Source of the DNA: Cytobacillus oceanisediminis
GTDB lineage: Bacteria > Bacillota > Bacilli > Bacillales > Cytobacillaceae
Length of the DNA: 64,000 nucleotides
NCBI RefSeq assembly: GCF_022811925.1
Contig: NZ_CP065511.1
Location: 62,001 to 126,000 of the forward strand
Reading direction: 5' to 3'
Shown: one piece after another, positions 28,393-38,845 of the stretch
Layout of the letters: every line of letters starts with the position of its first letter
How positions within the stretch are numbered: the first letter of the stretch is position 1
The notes under the pieces: generated by a model
Database searches by the model: none
Told to the model about the DNA's origin: nothing
Seen by the model: only the letters and a program-made list of their open reading frames with translations
Translations under genes and position numbers: made by a program

Positions 28393-28974
28393 TTATAAAT
28401 CTTCTTCGTCTTCGTCAGCGTCGAGGTCATCTTCCTCAAGCTCTTCGTCCTCATCGCCAAGGTCGAATTCTTCATCTTTTTCGATTATTTCATCATCGTC
28501 TTCGAAGTCATCATCATCATCAAGATCATCGTCATCGTCGAGAAGATCGTCATCATCGTCTTCTGTCAGATCATCATCGTCGAATCCGTCGATATCGTCG
28601 TAATCAATATCCTCTTCATCAAGCTCATCATAATCTTCAAGATCGAGATCATCGTCGTCCTTTTTCTTCGCCTTTTTCTTCTTAGGCTTGATTACGGTAA
28701 CGATTTCTTCTTCATATTGGTCAACCGGATACCATGAACGAAGGCCCCAGCGGTTATCGCCCAATCCGATAAAATGGCCATCTATATTTAAATCTGTATA
28801 GAACTGTGCAATTTTCCCTTTGACTTGTTCCTCTGAAAGGTTCATAAGTTTAGCCACTTCATTCATTATGTCATTAAAGGCCATTGGTTCTTTTTTGCTT
28901 GTTAGAAGTTCATAAGCCACTTCGATCAATGACATTTCTTGTAATTCTTCTTTTGAGAACTGTTCCAAACTCAA
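28393..28974 (-). CDS. rpoE: RNA polymerase delta subunit
   Basis: Delta raises RNA polymerase recycling and transcription specificity in Gram-positive bacteria. The 193-residue protein has the folded N-terminal HARE-HTH domain (MSLIEVAYELL...GKIAQFYTDLNIDGHFIGLGDNRWGLRSWYPVDQ), a Lys-rich linker (KPKKKKAKKK) and a long, almost purely Asp/Glu tail. I chose the TTG at 28974, eight bases after AAAGGAAG, because it gives the same N-terminal offset as B. subtilis delta; a GTG at 28983 overlaps the site. It is monocistronic upstream of pyrG. Confidence 0.94.
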   Translation of the reverse strand: MSLEQFSKEELQEMSLIEVAYELLTSKKEPMAFNDIMNEVAKLMNLSEEQVKGKIAQFYTDLNIDGHFIGLGDNRWGLRSWYPVDQYEEEIVTVIKPKKKKAKKKDDDDLDLEDYDELDEEDIDYDDIDGFDDDDLTEDDDDDLLDDDDDLDDDDDFEDDDEIIEKDEEFDLGDEDEELEEDDLDADEDEEDL

Positions 28975-29202
28975 TATCAGCACTTCCTTTCCCTATGTAA
29001 ACGCTCATTCTGCAGCGCAAATCACAAACTATTTAAGCTGAAGTTCCGCAGCTGTCCGTAAATGCATGCGGACAGCCTGCAAGAAGGCATATTCTTCATT
29101 ATAAACAAATTTTTACGGTTTATGCCAGTTATATCTGCTGTTCTGCCCTTTTTTCTGCAATTTTTCTTGCCGCAATATATTTTGTAGCTTTGTTTGATAG
29201 GC

Positions 29203-29396
29203 CTGTTGATTTCAGCACGGGGCACTTGCTTTCCGCGGGCGGTCCGGGAGCCTCCTCGTCGCATTCGCTCCTGCGGGGTCTCCCGATGACCCGCATCTCC
29301 CGCAGGACATTGAATAAGCTTCCTTGAATTTAACACCGCAGGAAGAAAATGCGCCAGCATTTTCGAGGATCAAGTGCCCTCCGCTCCAATCAACAG
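29203..29396. repeat. 194-bp GC-rich element with imperfect terminal inverted repeats
   Basis: The ends read CTGTTGATTtcAGCacGG.. and, on the other strand, CTGTTGATTggAGCgGa.., both running into GGGCACTTG or GGCACTTG about 28 bp in. The inside is GC-rich with GGTCCGGGAGCCTCCTCG and GCGGGGTCTCCCG inverted parts, unlike the AT-rich flanks. An apparent 112-codon frame across it looks fortuitous. It resembles dispersed repeats I have seen in Bacillaceae; no second copy is in this window. Confidence 0.65.
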
Positions 29397-29492
29397 GGTG
29401 CTGACTACACGTTTTTTACTATCACTGCCGAATCAAAAATGCCTTCCCTTTTTGAATACGAGTGTTCGGATAAATTAATGTAACACATAAAG

Positions 29493-29669
29493 CTAATCTG
29501 CCCTTTTCCTCCTCCTGCGCTTTAACGGGTGATCCCATTTTTTATAAGCGAGCCAGGTGAAGTAGATGGAGAGCAGATAGAATGCAATGGCTCCCAGCTG
29601 TTTTCCATATAAGAAGTAGACTCCTGCAGCAGCTGCAAGGATGGCTGTGTAGAGCAAGATTTTTTTCAT
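29493..29669 (-). CDS. Small membrane protein, 58 residues, unknown function
   Basis: A short frame starting ATG at 29669 behind GAGG about ten bases upstream and ending TAG at 29493. It encodes two hydrophobic segments, ILLYTAILAAAAGVYFLY and LGAIAFYLLSIYFTWLAY, then a strongly basic end (KRRRRKRAD). Codon use and the polar, basic tail look genuine. It follows icmF on the same strand but behind the icmF hairpin. I do not recognise a family. Confidence 0.6.
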   Translation of the reverse strand: MKKILLYTAILAAAAGVYFLYGKQLGAIAFYLLSIYFTWLAYKKWDHPLKRRRRKRAD

Positions 29670-29777
29670 TTTTTCACATCCTCAGGTTCCCCGAAGTGCA
29701 ATGCTATGTATTGATTCCATTATATAGGATATGGATGTATTTTATATTAATTCTATGTTAAATAATAGTGCAGAAAA

Positions 29778-29804
29778 CAAGGGCCTGCAGCTGCAGGCCC
29801 TGTT
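29778..29804 (-). terminator. Terminator-like hairpin of icmF
   Basis: GGGCCTGCAG-CTGCAGGCCC is a 20-bp perfect palindrome extended by ACA/TGT, followed by TTTTC on the minus strand, about 14 bp after the icmF stop. Confidence 0.7.
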
Positions 29805-29817
29805 AATCCACTTGGTT

Positions 29818-32800
29818 TTACATATTGCGGCGGTACTGTCCGCCCACTTCGTATAACGCACGGGTGATTTGGCCGAGGCTCGCCACTTTGACGGTTTCCA
29901 TCAGTTCGGCAAAAATGTTGCCGCCGCTGACTGCTGCTTCCTTCAATTGTTTCAGCGCCTCTTCCGATTTGTCTTTGTTGCGCTCCTGGAAGCTGCGCAG
30001 ATTGCGGATTTGCGTTTCTTTTTCTTCCTTCGTTGCCCTTGCAAGCTCCATATTGTTCATCTCATCCTCTGATGGAGGATTTGGGTTCAAGTAAGTGTTG
30101 ACCCCTATAATTGGAAGCTCGCCAGTATGCTTTTTCATTTCATAGTACATGGATTCATCCTGAATTTTTCCGCGCTGATACTGAGTTTCCATGGCGCCAA
30201 GAACGCCGCCGCGGTCATTGATGCGTTCGAACTCTCTCAGCACCTGCTCTTCCACTAGGTCTGTCAGTTCATCCACGATAAAAGCACCCTGCAGCGGATT
30301 TTCATTTTTCGATAAGCCATGCTCTTTTGTAATGATCATCTGGATGGCCATTGCACGGCGGACAGATTCTTCTGTCGGTGTCGTTATGGCTTCATCATAC
30401 GCATTGGTATGAAGCGAGTTACAGTTATCCTGAAGCGCCATTAATGCCTGCAGCGTTGTGCGAATATCGTTAAAATCGATTTCCTGCGCATGCAGTGAGC
30501 GTCCGGACGTCTGGATATGGTATTTCAGTTTCTGGCTTCTTTCATTGGAGCTATATTTATCTCTCATAACCGTTGCCCAGATGCGGCGCGCCACACGGCC
30601 AAGCACCGTATACTCCGGGTCCAGTCCATTCGAGAAGAAGAATGAAAGGTTAGGAGCAAAATCATTGATGTCCATGCCTCTGCTCAAATAATACTCGACA
30701 TAAGTGAAGCCATTTGCCAGCGTAAAAGCAAGCTGTGAAATCGGGTTCGCACCCGCTTCCGCGATATGGTAGCCGGAAATCGAAACAGAGTAATAATTGC
30801 GGACTTTATGATCGATGAAGTACTGCTGAATATCCCCCATCATCCTCAAAGCGAACTCCGTCGAGAAGATGCAAGTATTCTGTCCCTGATCTTCTTTTAA
30901 AATATCAGCCTGAACCGTGCCGCGGACAGTCTGCAGCGTTTTCGCCCTTACTTCGGTGAATTCTTCAGGTGTCAGCACGCGGCCAAGCTCCTGCTCTTTT
31001 GCTTCAATCTGCTGTTCGATGGCCGTATTCATGAACATCGCCAAAATGATCGGTGCCGGCCCATTAATCGTCATCGATACAGATGTGGATGGATGGCACA
31101 AATCAAATCCGGCATACAGCTTCTTCATATCATCAAGTGTACAGATGCTGACTCCGCTTTCCCCGACTTTTCCGTAAATGTCCGGGCGGTAGTCAGGATC
31201 TTCCCCATATAGGGTTACAGAATCAAACGCTGTGCTCAGACGCTTTGCGGCATCATCTTTGGAGAGATAATGGAAACGGCGGTTTGTCCGTTCAGGTGTA
31301 CCCTCTCCGGCAAACTGTCGCTTCGGATCTTCACCCTCGCGTTTGAACGGGAAAACACCGGCAGTATAAGGGAATGAGCCCGGTACGTTTTCTCTGTACA
31401 CCCAGCGGATGATTTCTCCGTAATCCTTGTACTTAGGCAGTGCCACTTTTGGAATGGACAGCCCGGATAAGCTTTTTGTTTTTAATACCGTTACGATTTC
31501 TTTATCTCTGATTTTTGTCACAAATTGCTCGCCTGAGTATTTTTCCTTCAGATCATCCCAGCCAGCAAGGATTTTCTTTGTTTCAGCAGTCAGCTTCTCT
31601 TCTGCTGCTGATTTAATGGCTTCAAGAGAAGAAATGACTTCTTCATTTCCTTCTTGTTCTTTCACAGCAAGCAGAGCCCCTTCCAGCTGGAACAGTTTGC
31701 GGGCAAGATCGGCCTGCTCCTCGGCTTTCTTGTGGTAGCCGCGGACTGTTTCAGAAACTTCGCGCAGATAATAGCGCTGTTCATTCGGAATAATGACATT
31801 CTGCTTTTCAACTTTTGCGTTTTTTGTAAAACTTGTCTTCCAGTCTGTACCTGCTTTTTCATTAATCGTTTCCACAAGTGCCGCAAACACCGCATTTGTG
31901 CCAGGATCATTGAACTGGCTGGCAATGGTTCCATAGACAGGCATGTCTTCAAGCTCTTTTTCAAAAAGCATCCGGCTGCGCTGGTACTGCTTTTGCACCT
32001 GACGCATGGCATCCTCAGAACCTTTGCGCTCAAATTTATTAATGACGATCAAGTCTGCATAATCAATCATATCAATTTTTTCCAGCTGGGATGGCGCCCC
32101 GAATTCACTTGTCATGACATACATGGAAGCATCGCAAATTTCCGTAATGCCGGCATCTCCCTGCCCGATTCCGCTTGTTTCCACAATAATCAGGTCAAAG
32201 CCGGCTGCTTTGACAACTGAAATCGCATCCTGAATCGCAAGCGACAGCTCACTGCGGGAATTTCTTGTTGCCAGGCTTCGCATATAGACTCGCGGATTAA
32301 AGATGGCGTTCATGCGGATACGGTCGCCAAGAAGCGCACCGCCCGTTTTTTGTTTTGTCGGGTCAACAGAAAGAATCGCAACTTTTTTCTCCGGAATTTC
32401 ATTGATGAAGCGGCGGATCAATTCGTCAGTCAGCGAGCTTTTTCCAGCACCGCCTGTACCCGTAATTCCCACTACAGGAACCTGTTTTTCCAGTGACTTC
32501 ACTTTCTCCATGACCGGCTCAAGCGATGCTGCCGCTTCTTTGCCTACTGTTACCTGATGCTCAGCCAGTGTAATCAGCTTCGCGATGGCATTCGTTTCCC
32601 CTTCCTGAAGCTTTTCAATCTGCTCTGAAGCTTCAGCTGTGAATGTAGGGAAATCACATTCCTTGATCATTTGATCAATCATCCCTTGGAGGCCGTATTG
32701 GCGGCCATCTTCCGGAGAGAAAATCCTCGCGATTCCGTAGTCATGCAATTCTTTGATTTCCTTCGGGATAATGACACCGCCCCCTCCGCCATAAATGCGG

Positions 32801-33084
32801 ATGTGGGATGCGCCTCGTTCCTTCAAAAGGTCATACATATATCTGAAGTACTCTACATGTCCTCCCTGATAGGAGGAAATGGCGATTCCCTGCACATCTT
32901 CCTGGATCGCAGCATTTACGACTTCCTCCACAGAACGGTTATGCCCGAGGTGGATGACCTCTGCACCGCTTGCCTGAATGATGCGGCGCATAATATTGAT
33001 GGAAGCATCATGTCCGTCAAATAGACTGGAAGCCGTAACGAAGCGAATGTGATTTTTCGGCTTATAGACTTCTGGATTGCTCAT
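29818..33084 (-). CDS. icmF: Fused isobutyryl-CoA mutase (IcmF)
   Basis: Coenzyme-B12 enzyme that interconverts isobutyryl-CoA and n-butyryl-CoA and carries its own GTPase chaperone. The 1088-residue protein has, in order, the B12-binding domain ([13 protein letters not shown] from residue 23, [15 protein letters not shown]), the MeaI-type G domain (P-loop GTGGAGKS at 209-216, [21 protein letters not shown]) and from about residue 560 the mutase barrel ([45 protein letters not shown]). Its place behind beta-oxidation genes links branched and straight acyl-CoA breakdown. A hairpin separates it from tetR. Confidence 0.95.
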   Translation of the reverse strand: MSNPEVYKPKNHIRFVTASSLFDGHDASINIMRRIIQASGAEVIHLGHNRSVEEVVNAAIQEDVQGIAISSYQGGHVEYFRYMYDLLKERGASHIRIYGGGGGVIIPKEIKELHDYGIARIFSPEDGRQYGLQGMIDQMIKECDFPTFTAEASEQIEKLQEGETNAIAKLITLAEHQVTVGKEAAASLEPVMEKVKSLEKQVPVVGITGTGGAGKSSLTDELIRRFINEIPEKKVAILSVDPTKQKTGGALLGDRIRMNAIFNPRVYMRSLATRNSRSELSLAIQDAISVVKAAGFDLIIVETSGIGQGDAGITEICDASMYVMTSEFGAPSQLEKIDMIDYADLIVINKFERKGSEDAMRQVQKQYQRSRMLFEKELEDMPVYGTIASQFNDPGTNAVFAALVETINEKAGTDWKTSFTKNAKVEKQNVIIPNEQRYYLREVSETVRGYHKKAEEQADLARKLFQLEGALLAVKEQEGNEEVISSLEAIKSAAEEKLTAETKKILAGWDDLKEKYSGEQFVTKIRDKEIVTVLKTKSLSGLSIPKVALPKYKDYGEIIRWVYRENVPGSFPYTAGVFPFKREGEDPKRQFAGEGTPERTNRRFHYLSKDDAAKRLSTAFDSVTLYGEDPDYRPDIYGKVGESGVSICTLDDMKKLYAGFDLCHPSTSVSMTINGPAPIILAMFMNTAIEQQIEAKEQELGRVLTPEEFTEVRAKTLQTVRGTVQADILKEDQGQNTCIFSTEFALRMMGDIQQYFIDHKVRNYYSVSISGYHIAEAGANPISQLAFTLANGFTYVEYYLSRGMDINDFAPNLSFFFSNGLDPEYTVLGRVARRIWATVMRDKYSSNERSQKLKYHIQTSGRSLHAQEIDFNDIRTTLQALMALQDNCNSLHTNAYDEAITTPTEESVRRAMAIQMIITKEHGLSKNENPLQGAFIVDELTDLVEEQVLREFERINDRGGVLGAMETQYQRGKIQDESMYYEMKKHTGELPIIGVNTYLNPNPPSEDEMNNMELARATKEEKETQIRNLRSFQERNKDKSEEALKQLKEAAVSGGNIFAELMETVKVASLGQITRALYEVGGQYRRNM

Positions 33085-33105
33085 CGTTCTCCCCCTTGTC
33101 CGTAA

Positions 33106-33136
33106 GCGCAGGCACCAGTGCTGCTGATGCCTGCGC
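33106..33136 (-). promoter_or_regulatory. Hairpin between tetR and icmF
   Basis: GCGCAGGCA pairs with TGCCTGCGC around a 13-base loop. TTACGG follows on the minus strand, so there is no T-run. It may act in mRNA processing or as a weak internal terminator. Confidence 0.5.
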
Positions 33137-33143
33137 GCTATTA

Positions 33144-33788
33144 TTAAGCTTTTTCCGAAACTCTGCCTGGATCCTTTATTCCTTGAAAAAGGAGATTGGT
33201 CTGCAGCTGGATATATTCATCGATGCTGTACATTTTCTGCAGCGACCAGCGGCGGAATGCCCACATTTGCCCTTGGACAAAAATGTTATGGGCGATCATT
33301 TTGATTTTTTCTTCTCGCAGGTCCAGTTCCCCGTTCTCCACGCAAAGTGTAATGACATGCTCGAACATGCCGACCATTTCAATTTCTTTCTTCAGAACAT
33401 ACGGAAGCGCGTCCTTGGTCAGCGCCTTTACTTCCTGGTACATGACGAGCACTTCATCCTGCATTTCATCGACCACTTTGAAGTAATCAGCAATGCCCTG
33501 CTTCAGGCTCTCAAGCGTGCCCTGCTTCGTATCAAGGCCTTTTTGAAGCCGTTCGGCGACCTGGTCATAAATGCTGTCACAAACCAGATATAAGACGTCT
33601 TCCTTCGTCCGGATGTATTCATAAAGCGTTCCAATACTAAAACCAGATGCCTTTGCGATCTCTCTAGTTGTTGTACGATGGAACCCCTTTTGGATAAAAA
33701 GGGTGACGGCACCTTTAATCATCTGATCACGTCTTTTTTTGACAAGACGTTCATCTTTAACAGAAGCCTGCACTTCTCGTTTTTTCAT
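33144..33788 (-). CDS. TetR-family regulator of the acyl-CoA degradation genes (FadR-like)
   Basis: A 214-residue regulator: helix-turn-helix [43 protein letters not shown] at about residues 25-70 and a helical ligand domain. It lies between acdA and icmF. TetR-type FadR of B. subtilis senses long-chain acyl-CoA and binds TGAATGA-type palindromes; such a palindrome sits in the ywjF promoter of this cluster. The ligand is inferred from context. Confidence 0.85.
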   Translation of the reverse strand: MKKREVQASVKDERLVKKRRDQMIKGAVTLFIQKGFHRTTTREIAKASGFSIGTLYEYIRTKEDVLYLVCDSIYDQVAERLQKGLDTKQGTLESLKQGIADYFKVVDEMQDEVLVMYQEVKALTKDALPYVLKKEIEMVGMFEHVITLCVENGELDLREEKIKMIAHNIFVQGQMWAFRRWSLQKMYSIDEYIQLQTNLLFQGIKDPGRVSEKA

Positions 33789-33820
33789 TGTTTACCTACC
33801 GCCTCCCTCTTTGAGATCTA

Positions 33821-34960
33821 TTATTTCGTTACCATTCGAGAGATTACGAGACGCTGGATTTCCTGTGTACCTTCGTAGATTTGCGTAATTTTGGCGTCGC
33901 GCATGTAGCGTTCAACCGGGTAATCCTTTGTATATCCATATCCGCCAAAGATTTGAACGGCGTCTGTTGTTACTTTCATGGCCGTGTCACCGGCAAGGAG
34001 TTTGGACATGGCAGATTCTTTTCCGTATGGAAGGCCTTCTGATTCCAGCCAGGCTGCCTGGTAAGTTAATAGTCTTGAAGCTTCAATGCTTGTTGCCATG
34101 TCTGCCAACTTGAATCCGATTCCCTGCTGGGCAGCAATTGGTTTTCCGAATTGGTGGCGTTCTTTTGCATATTCGACGGAAGCATCCAGTGCGCCCTGTG
34201 CAATCCCGACTGCCTGGGCAGCGATGCCGTTGCGGCCGCCGTCAAGTGTCATCATGGCAATTTTGAAGCCTTCGCCTACATTGCCCAGCACATTCTCAAC
34301 CGGAACCTTGCACTCTTCGAAAATGATCTCAGTTGTAGGTGAGGAACGGATACCCAATTTCTTCTCCTTCTTGCCGACAGAAAAACCTTCAAAGCCGGAT
34401 TCTACGATAAACGCAGTTGTTCCTTTGTGCTTGGAAGCTGGATCTGTCAGGGCAAATACAACATAGATATCTGCGATTCCGCCGTTTGTGATAAAAATTT
34501 TGCTGCCGTTTAAGACGTAATGATCTCCCTCAAGCCGTGCCGTTGTTCTCATTCCGCCGGCATCTGATCCGCTTCCTGGTTCCGTAAGGCCATATCCGCC
34601 GATTTTTTCACCCTGGGCCATAGGCTTTAGATATTTTTGCTTTTGCTCTTCGCTTCCGAATTTGAAAATCGGCCAGCCTGCCAGGGATGTATGCGCTGAA
34701 AGAGTTACACCTGTTGAGGCACATACTCTGGAAAGCTCTTCAACTGCGATGCAATATGCAAGGTAATCACTGCCGATTCCGCCGTACTCTTCAGGCCACG
34801 GAATCCCTGTTAAGCCAAGCTCTGCCATTTTGTCGAAAATCTCTCTGTCAAAGCGCTCTTCTTCGTCGCGCTCAGCAGCAGTCGGGGCCACTTCATTCCT
34901 GGCAAAATCACGCACCATTTTTCTGATCATTTCATGCTCTTCACTCAATTGGAAATTCAT
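33821..34960 (-). CDS. acdA: Acyl-CoA dehydrogenase (AcdA)
   Basis: FAD enzyme that introduces the alpha-beta double bond in acyl-CoA and passes electrons to ETF. The 379-residue protein shows [19 protein letters not shown], the FAD segment [30 protein letters not shown] and the catalytic Glu of YEGTQEIQR near the C-terminus. It corresponds to acdA of B. subtilis, which lies between rpoE and ywjF. It is about 55% identical by eye to the gene upstream. Confidence 0.93.
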   Translation of the reverse strand: MNFQLSEEHEMIRKMVRDFARNEVAPTAAERDEEERFDREIFDKMAELGLTGIPWPEEYGGIGSDYLAYCIAVEELSRVCASTGVTLSAHTSLAGWPIFKFGSEEQKQKYLKPMAQGEKIGGYGLTEPGSGSDAGGMRTTARLEGDHYVLNGSKIFITNGGIADIYVVFALTDPASKHKGTTAFIVESGFEGFSVGKKEKKLGIRSSPTTEIIFEECKVPVENVLGNVGEGFKIAMMTLDGGRNGIAAQAVGIAQGALDASVEYAKERHQFGKPIAAQQGIGFKLADMATSIEASRLLTYQAAWLESEGLPYGKESAMSKLLAGDTAMKVTTDAVQIFGGYGYTKDYPVERYMRDAKITQIYEGTQEIQRLVISRMVTK

Positions 34961-35023
34961 TGTCTTTCCCTCGCTTTATATGGATTCGTTGATATATGGT
35001 GAATTCATTATTGGTCTGCTTCT

Positions 35024-36154
35024 TTACAGCTGTTTGCTGATGACAATCCGCTGAATTTCGCTTGTGCCTTCATAGATTTCGGTAATTTTGGCATCACGGA
35101 AGTAGCGCTCAACCGGGTAGTCTTCCGTGTAGCCGTAGCCGCCGAAGACCTGGATGGCTTCTGTTGTCACGTCTACTGCTGTTTTGGATGCAAAAAGCTT
35201 TGCCATTGAGGCTTCGAGTCCGCACTTGACGCCGCGCTGGCGCATGTCTGCTGCGCGATAGATTAATAGTTTTGCAGCTTCAACGCTTGTTGCCATGTCT
35301 GCAAGCTTGAATCCGACACCTTGCTGTGCAGCGATCGGCTTGCCGAACTGTACACGTTCCTTTGCATAGCTTGCGGCTGCTTCAAAGGCCGCTTCTGCGA
35401 TTCCAAGCGCCTGTGAAGCAATGCCGATCCGCCCTGCGTCCAGGTTTGCCATCGCAATCTTGAAGCCTTCTCCTTCATTGCCGAGAAGATTTTCAGAAGG
35501 AACACGCATATCTTCAAATGTCAGCTGAAGCGTTCTTGAACCGTGCAAGCCCATTTTGTGCTCATCTTTCCCAAATACAAGGCCTGGCGTATCTTTCTCT
35601 ACAATAAAAGCGGAGATGCCTTTGCTGCCAAGCTCCGGATTTGTGGATGCAAATACTATATATACGTCCGCTTCGCCTGCATTCGTGATGAACACTTTTG
35701 AGCCATTAATGACATAATGGTCTCCATCTTTTACTGCACGGGATTTCAGGCTTCCCGCATCTGAGCCTGCGCTCGGTTCAGTGAGGCAAAAAGCGCCGAG
35801 ATACTCGCCTGAAGCAAGCTTCGGAATATACTTCTGCCTTTGCTCTTCCGTACCGAAGTAAAGGATTGGGTTTGTTCCAACCGATGTGTGGACCGATAAA
35901 ATAACGCCAACTGTCGCACTTACGCGGGACAGCTCATGGATGGCTATAATATAAGAAGTAAAGTCCATTTCAGATCCGCCGTATTTTTCAGGAATCGGTA
36001 TCCCCATCAGGCCAAGCTCTCCCATTTTTCGGAGAATCTCCCTTGGGAATTCGCCCTGCTCCATTTTTTCAACAAAAGGCGCAATTTCCGTCTGGGCAAA
36101 ATCGCGCACCATTTTTCTCATCATTTCCTGTTCTTCTGTAAATCTCAGGTTCAT
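35024..36154 (-). CDS. Acyl-CoA dehydrogenase (second copy)
   Basis: A 376-residue acyl-CoA dehydrogenase with AFCLTEPSAGSDAGSLKSRA, QVFGGYGYTEDYPVERYFRDAKITEIYEGTSEIQR and the catalytic Glu in YEGTSEI. It is paralogous to acdA next door, probably with a different chain-length or branched/short preference, as expected beside hbd and thl. GGAGGGTA lies upstream of its ATG. Confidence 0.92.
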   Translation of the reverse strand: MNLRFTEEQEMMRKMVRDFAQTEIAPFVEKMEQGEFPREILRKMGELGLMGIPIPEKYGGSEMDFTSYIIAIHELSRVSATVGVILSVHTSVGTNPILYFGTEEQRQKYIPKLASGEYLGAFCLTEPSAGSDAGSLKSRAVKDGDHYVINGSKVFITNAGEADVYIVFASTNPELGSKGISAFIVEKDTPGLVFGKDEHKMGLHGSRTLQLTFEDMRVPSENLLGNEGEGFKIAMANLDAGRIGIASQALGIAEAAFEAAASYAKERVQFGKPIAAQQGVGFKLADMATSVEAAKLLIYRAADMRQRGVKCGLEASMAKLFASKTAVDVTTEAIQVFGGYGYTEDYPVERYFRDAKITEIYEGTSEIQRIVISKQL

Positions 36155-36203
36155 TTGTATACCCTCCGATGCCGCCAGGCTCTATTTAGCCGGGATCCTC
36201 TGA

Positions 36204-37058
36204 TTATTTTTCGTAAACGTAGAAGCCTCTGCCTGTCTTCTTGCCAAGCCAGCCAGCCTTTACATATTTTCTTAACAGCGGGCATGGACGGTATTTATCA
36301 TCGCCAAAGCCTTCATGCAGGGTTTCCATAATATACAGGCATGTGTCCAGGCCAATGAAGTCAGCCAAAGTCAGCGGTCCCATTGGATGGTTCATGCCAA
36401 GCTTCATCACTTCATCAATGGCCTCTTTTGTCGCAACCCCTTCATAAAGCGTGAAGATTGCTTCATTGATCATCGGCATCAGGATGCGGTTAGATACGAA
36501 TCCAGGGAAGTCATTCACTTCAACAGGCACTTTTTTAAGCGTCTTCGTGATGTCTTCAATGGTTTGATACACTTCGTCTGCGGTCGCTAGGCCGCGTATG
36601 ATTTCTACAAGCTTCATCACCGGCACTGGATTCATAAAATGCATGCCGATGACTTTTTCAGGACGTTTTGTCGCTGCTGCGATTTCTGTAATAGGGAGAG
36701 ATGACGTATTGCTCGCCAAAATCGCATGTTCGGGTGCAATCTCATCCAGCTGGCTGAAGATTTTTGTTTTGATTTCCATGTTTTCAACGGCTGCTTCGAT
36801 GACGAGCTCAACGTTTTTTGCATCCTGCAGATCGGTTGAAGCGGTTACATTTTTAAGCACCGTTTCCATTTCCTCCGCTGTCATGCGCTCTTTTTCTACC
36901 TGGCGGGAAAGATTCTTTTTAATCACACCAAGGCCGCGTTCAACAAAATCTGGCTTTAGGTCGTTTAAGATGACGCTGTAGCCTGCCTGCGCACAAACCT
37001 GTGCGATTCCTGAACCCATTTGTCCAGCACCGATTACCATAATGTTTTTTACGTTCAT
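36204..37058 (-). CDS. hbd: 3-hydroxybutyryl-CoA dehydrogenase
   Basis: NAD-dependent oxidation of 3-hydroxyacyl-CoA. The 284-residue protein starts MNVKNIMVIGAGQMGSGIAQ (Rossmann GAGQMG), with the catalytic GMHFMNPVPVMKLVEII and NDFPGFVSNRILMPMINEA. I chose the ATG at 37058 behind GGAGG. The frame stays open 35 codons further, into an array of 21-bp repeats, which there reads as repeated YRPN-like heptapeptides; that extension has no ribosome site. Confidence 0.95.
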   Translation of the reverse strand: MNVKNIMVIGAGQMGSGIAQVCAQAGYSVILNDLKPDFVERGLGVIKKNLSRQVEKERMTAEEMETVLKNVTASTDLQDAKNVELVIEAAVENMEIKTKIFSQLDEIAPEHAILASNTSSLPITEIAAATKRPEKVIGMHFMNPVPVMKLVEIIRGLATADEVYQTIEDITKTLKKVPVEVNDFPGFVSNRILMPMINEAIFTLYEGVATKEAIDEVMKLGMNHPMGPLTLADFIGLDTCLYIMETLHEGFGDDKYRPCPLLRKYVKAGWLGKKTGRGFYVYEK

Positions 37059-37080
37059 TTTTGTATCCTCCGTTCTGGGG

Positions 37081-37260
37081 TTTGGCCGGTATTTCTGTCG
37101 ATTCGGCCGGTAAATATCAGTTTTTGGCCGGTAAATGTTTGTTAAGTCCTTCGATTTATCCATTTGGCCGATAACCTGCCTGGTTTGGCCGTTAAAAGTT
37201 CAAGTTTGGCCGATAAATTGATTATTTTGGCCGTTAAAAGCCTAACTTGGGCCGATAAAT
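37081..37260. repeat. 21-bp-period repeat array 1 (TTGGCCGATAAA core)
   Basis: Eight copies of a TTGGCCGRTAAA-like core. The GGCC positions are 37084, 37105, 37126, 37166, 37187, 37208, 37229 and 37250: intervals of 21 bp except one of 40, where a copy seems lost. The 8-9 bases between cores differ from unit to unit. The array fills the thl-hbd gap. Confidence 0.9.
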
Positions 37261-37330
37261 GATTAGTTTCATCTATCGTTCGTCAGGTAAAACGGAGTTT
37301 TTTCGGCTGCAGCCACCATCCCAAAACAGA

Positions 37331-38518
37331 TTACTGCTTCGGAACCTCAATCATCACCGCATCGCCCTGGCCTCCGCCGCTGCAGATGGCCGCAATGCCG
37401 ATTCCGCCTCCGCGGCGCTTCAGTTCATGCATCAGTGTTAGAATGATTCTTGCTCCGCTTGCACCAATTGGGTGGCCCAGAGCAACGGCACCGCCGTTGA
37501 CATTCACTTTTTCTTCATCAAGGCCGGCAATTTTTCCGCTTGTTAAAGCAACAGCCGCAAATGCTTCGTTAATTTCAAATAGGTCAATCTCTTCCAGGGT
37601 TTTTCCTGTCTTTTTCAAAAGAGCATTAATGACAAGGCCAGGGGTTTGCGGGAAGTCCTTGGCTTCCACCGCTAGCGCTGTATGGCCAAGAATATAAGCT
37701 TCCGGCTTTTTGCCTTGGCGTTCTGCACGCTCTTCGCTCATCAATACTAATGCTGCTGCCCCGTCGTTAACGCCAGGCGCATTCCCGGCAGTGATCGTTC
37801 CGTCGGAGTTAAAAACAGACCCCAGCTTAGCCAGTTTTTCTAAGGAAGTATCTTTGCGGGGTGACTCATCTTGGGACACAACGATTGGCTCACCCTTTCG
37901 CTGCGGCACTTCCACTGGCACGATTTCCTCTGCCAATTTGCCGGATTCAATTGCTGCAATGGCACGTTCATGGCTTCTTAGCGCCCAGTTGTCCTGCTCT
38001 TCTCGGCTGATTTCGAATTCTTTAGCTGTCGAGTTTCCGTAAGTTCCCATATGGACGCCTGTGAAGCTGCAGCTTAATCCGTCATGAACCATTAAGTCCT
38101 TAACCGTTGCATCGCCCATGCGCAGGCCCCAGCGCGCTTTCGGCAAAATGTAAGGCGCATTGCTCATGGATTCCATGCCGCCGGCCACGATGACTTCCTC
38201 GTCACCCGCCCGGATGATCTGATCTCCTAAAGTGACACTTCGCATGCCGGAAGCACAAACTTTATTAATCGTTTCCGTTTTCACTTCCCACGGCAAGCCG
38301 GCCTTTTTCGCAGCCTGTCGTGAAGGAATCTGGCCCTGACCTCCCTGAAGAACGGTTCCGAGAATCACTTCATCTACCTCTTCAGGATTAACGCCGGCTC
38401 GGTTCAGCGCTTCTTTTACTGCAAATCCGCCAAGGTCAGAAGCTGTATAGCTGCTAAGCGCTCCGGCAAATTTTCCAAAAGGTGTTCTTACTCCGCTAAG
38501 AATTACGGTTTTTCCCAT
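37331..38518 (-). CDS. Acetyl-CoA C-acetyltransferase (thiolase)
   Basis: Cleaves or forms acetoacetyl-CoA and longer 3-ketoacyl-CoA. The 395-residue thiolase II has the acyl-accepting Cys88 ([10 protein letters not shown]), the His motif [13 protein letters not shown] and the second Cys in CSGGGQGDA. It lies upstream of hbd and the acyl-CoA dehydrogenases in one transcription direction. A cre-like site and a possible promoter are upstream. Confidence 0.95.
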   Translation of the reverse strand: MGKTVILSGVRTPFGKFAGALSSYTASDLGGFAVKEALNRAGVNPEEVDEVILGTVLQGGQGQIPSRQAAKKAGLPWEVKTETINKVCASGMRSVTLGDQIIRAGDEEVIVAGGMESMSNAPYILPKARWGLRMGDATVKDLMVHDGLSCSFTGVHMGTYGNSTAKEFEISREEQDNWALRSHERAIAAIESGKLAEEIVPVEVPQRKGEPIVVSQDESPRKDTSLEKLAKLGSVFNSDGTITAGNAPGVNDGAAALVLMSEERAERQGKKPEAYILGHTALAVEAKDFPQTPGLVINALLKKTGKTLEEIDLFEINEAFAAVALTSGKIAGLDEEKVNVNGGAVALGHPIGASGARIILTLMHELKRRGGGIGIAAICSGGGQGDAVMIEVPKQ

Positions 38519-38703
38519 AAAAGAATCGCTCCTTTGTACTATTAATTTAAAATGTTCGCAAAATTACTTAGAAAAAAATTGGGTCTTTGAAGCTGTTCTG
38601 GCTGAAGTTAAATGTTTGTGAAGGTGCTTCGGTTGACTGAACGCTCGCTCGAAAAGACCGCGGAACAAAAGGATTTACCCGATCTTCAGTCACCCAGCAA
38701 AAT

Positions 38704-38717
38704 TGTAAGCGCTTTAT
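38704..38717. promoter_or_regulatory. Candidate cre site upstream of thl
   Basis: TGTAAGCGCTTTAT matches the CcpA consensus TGWAANCGNTNNCW with one mismatch. A possible promoter on the minus strand (TTTCAA 38750-38755, 18-bp spacer, TAAAAT 38726-38731) ends just before it, a position that would allow catabolite repression of the acyl-CoA genes. Confidence 0.5.
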
Positions 38718-38845
38718 CATTTTCTATTTTACTAGAAAAATAGCAGAAATTGAAACACTTTACACAAAATTCTGGTAAAAACATTTTTCGTCAAAATGCT
38801 TTAGCTGAAATTTGCTTCAGTGCTTCAATTTCCACTTTCAATATA

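Noticed and set aside
28440..28680. Low-complexity GAT-repeat DNA as a microsatellite
   Set aside because: It is the Asp/Glu-rich tail of the delta subunit, normal for rpoE.
29022..29360. A 112-codon open frame on the minus strand
   Set aside because: It runs through the GC-rich inverted-repeat element, has no ribosome site and reads as low-quality Arg/Gly sequence.
37059..37163. N-terminal extension of hbd with YRPN-type heptads
   Set aside because: It comes from the 21-bp array, which stays open by chance because 21 is a multiple of three; the ATG at 37058 has a strong ribosome site and matches the family start.
37081..37260. CRISPR-like array
   Set aside because: Repeats of 12 bp and spacers of 8-9 bp are far below CRISPR sizes and no cas gene is in the window.
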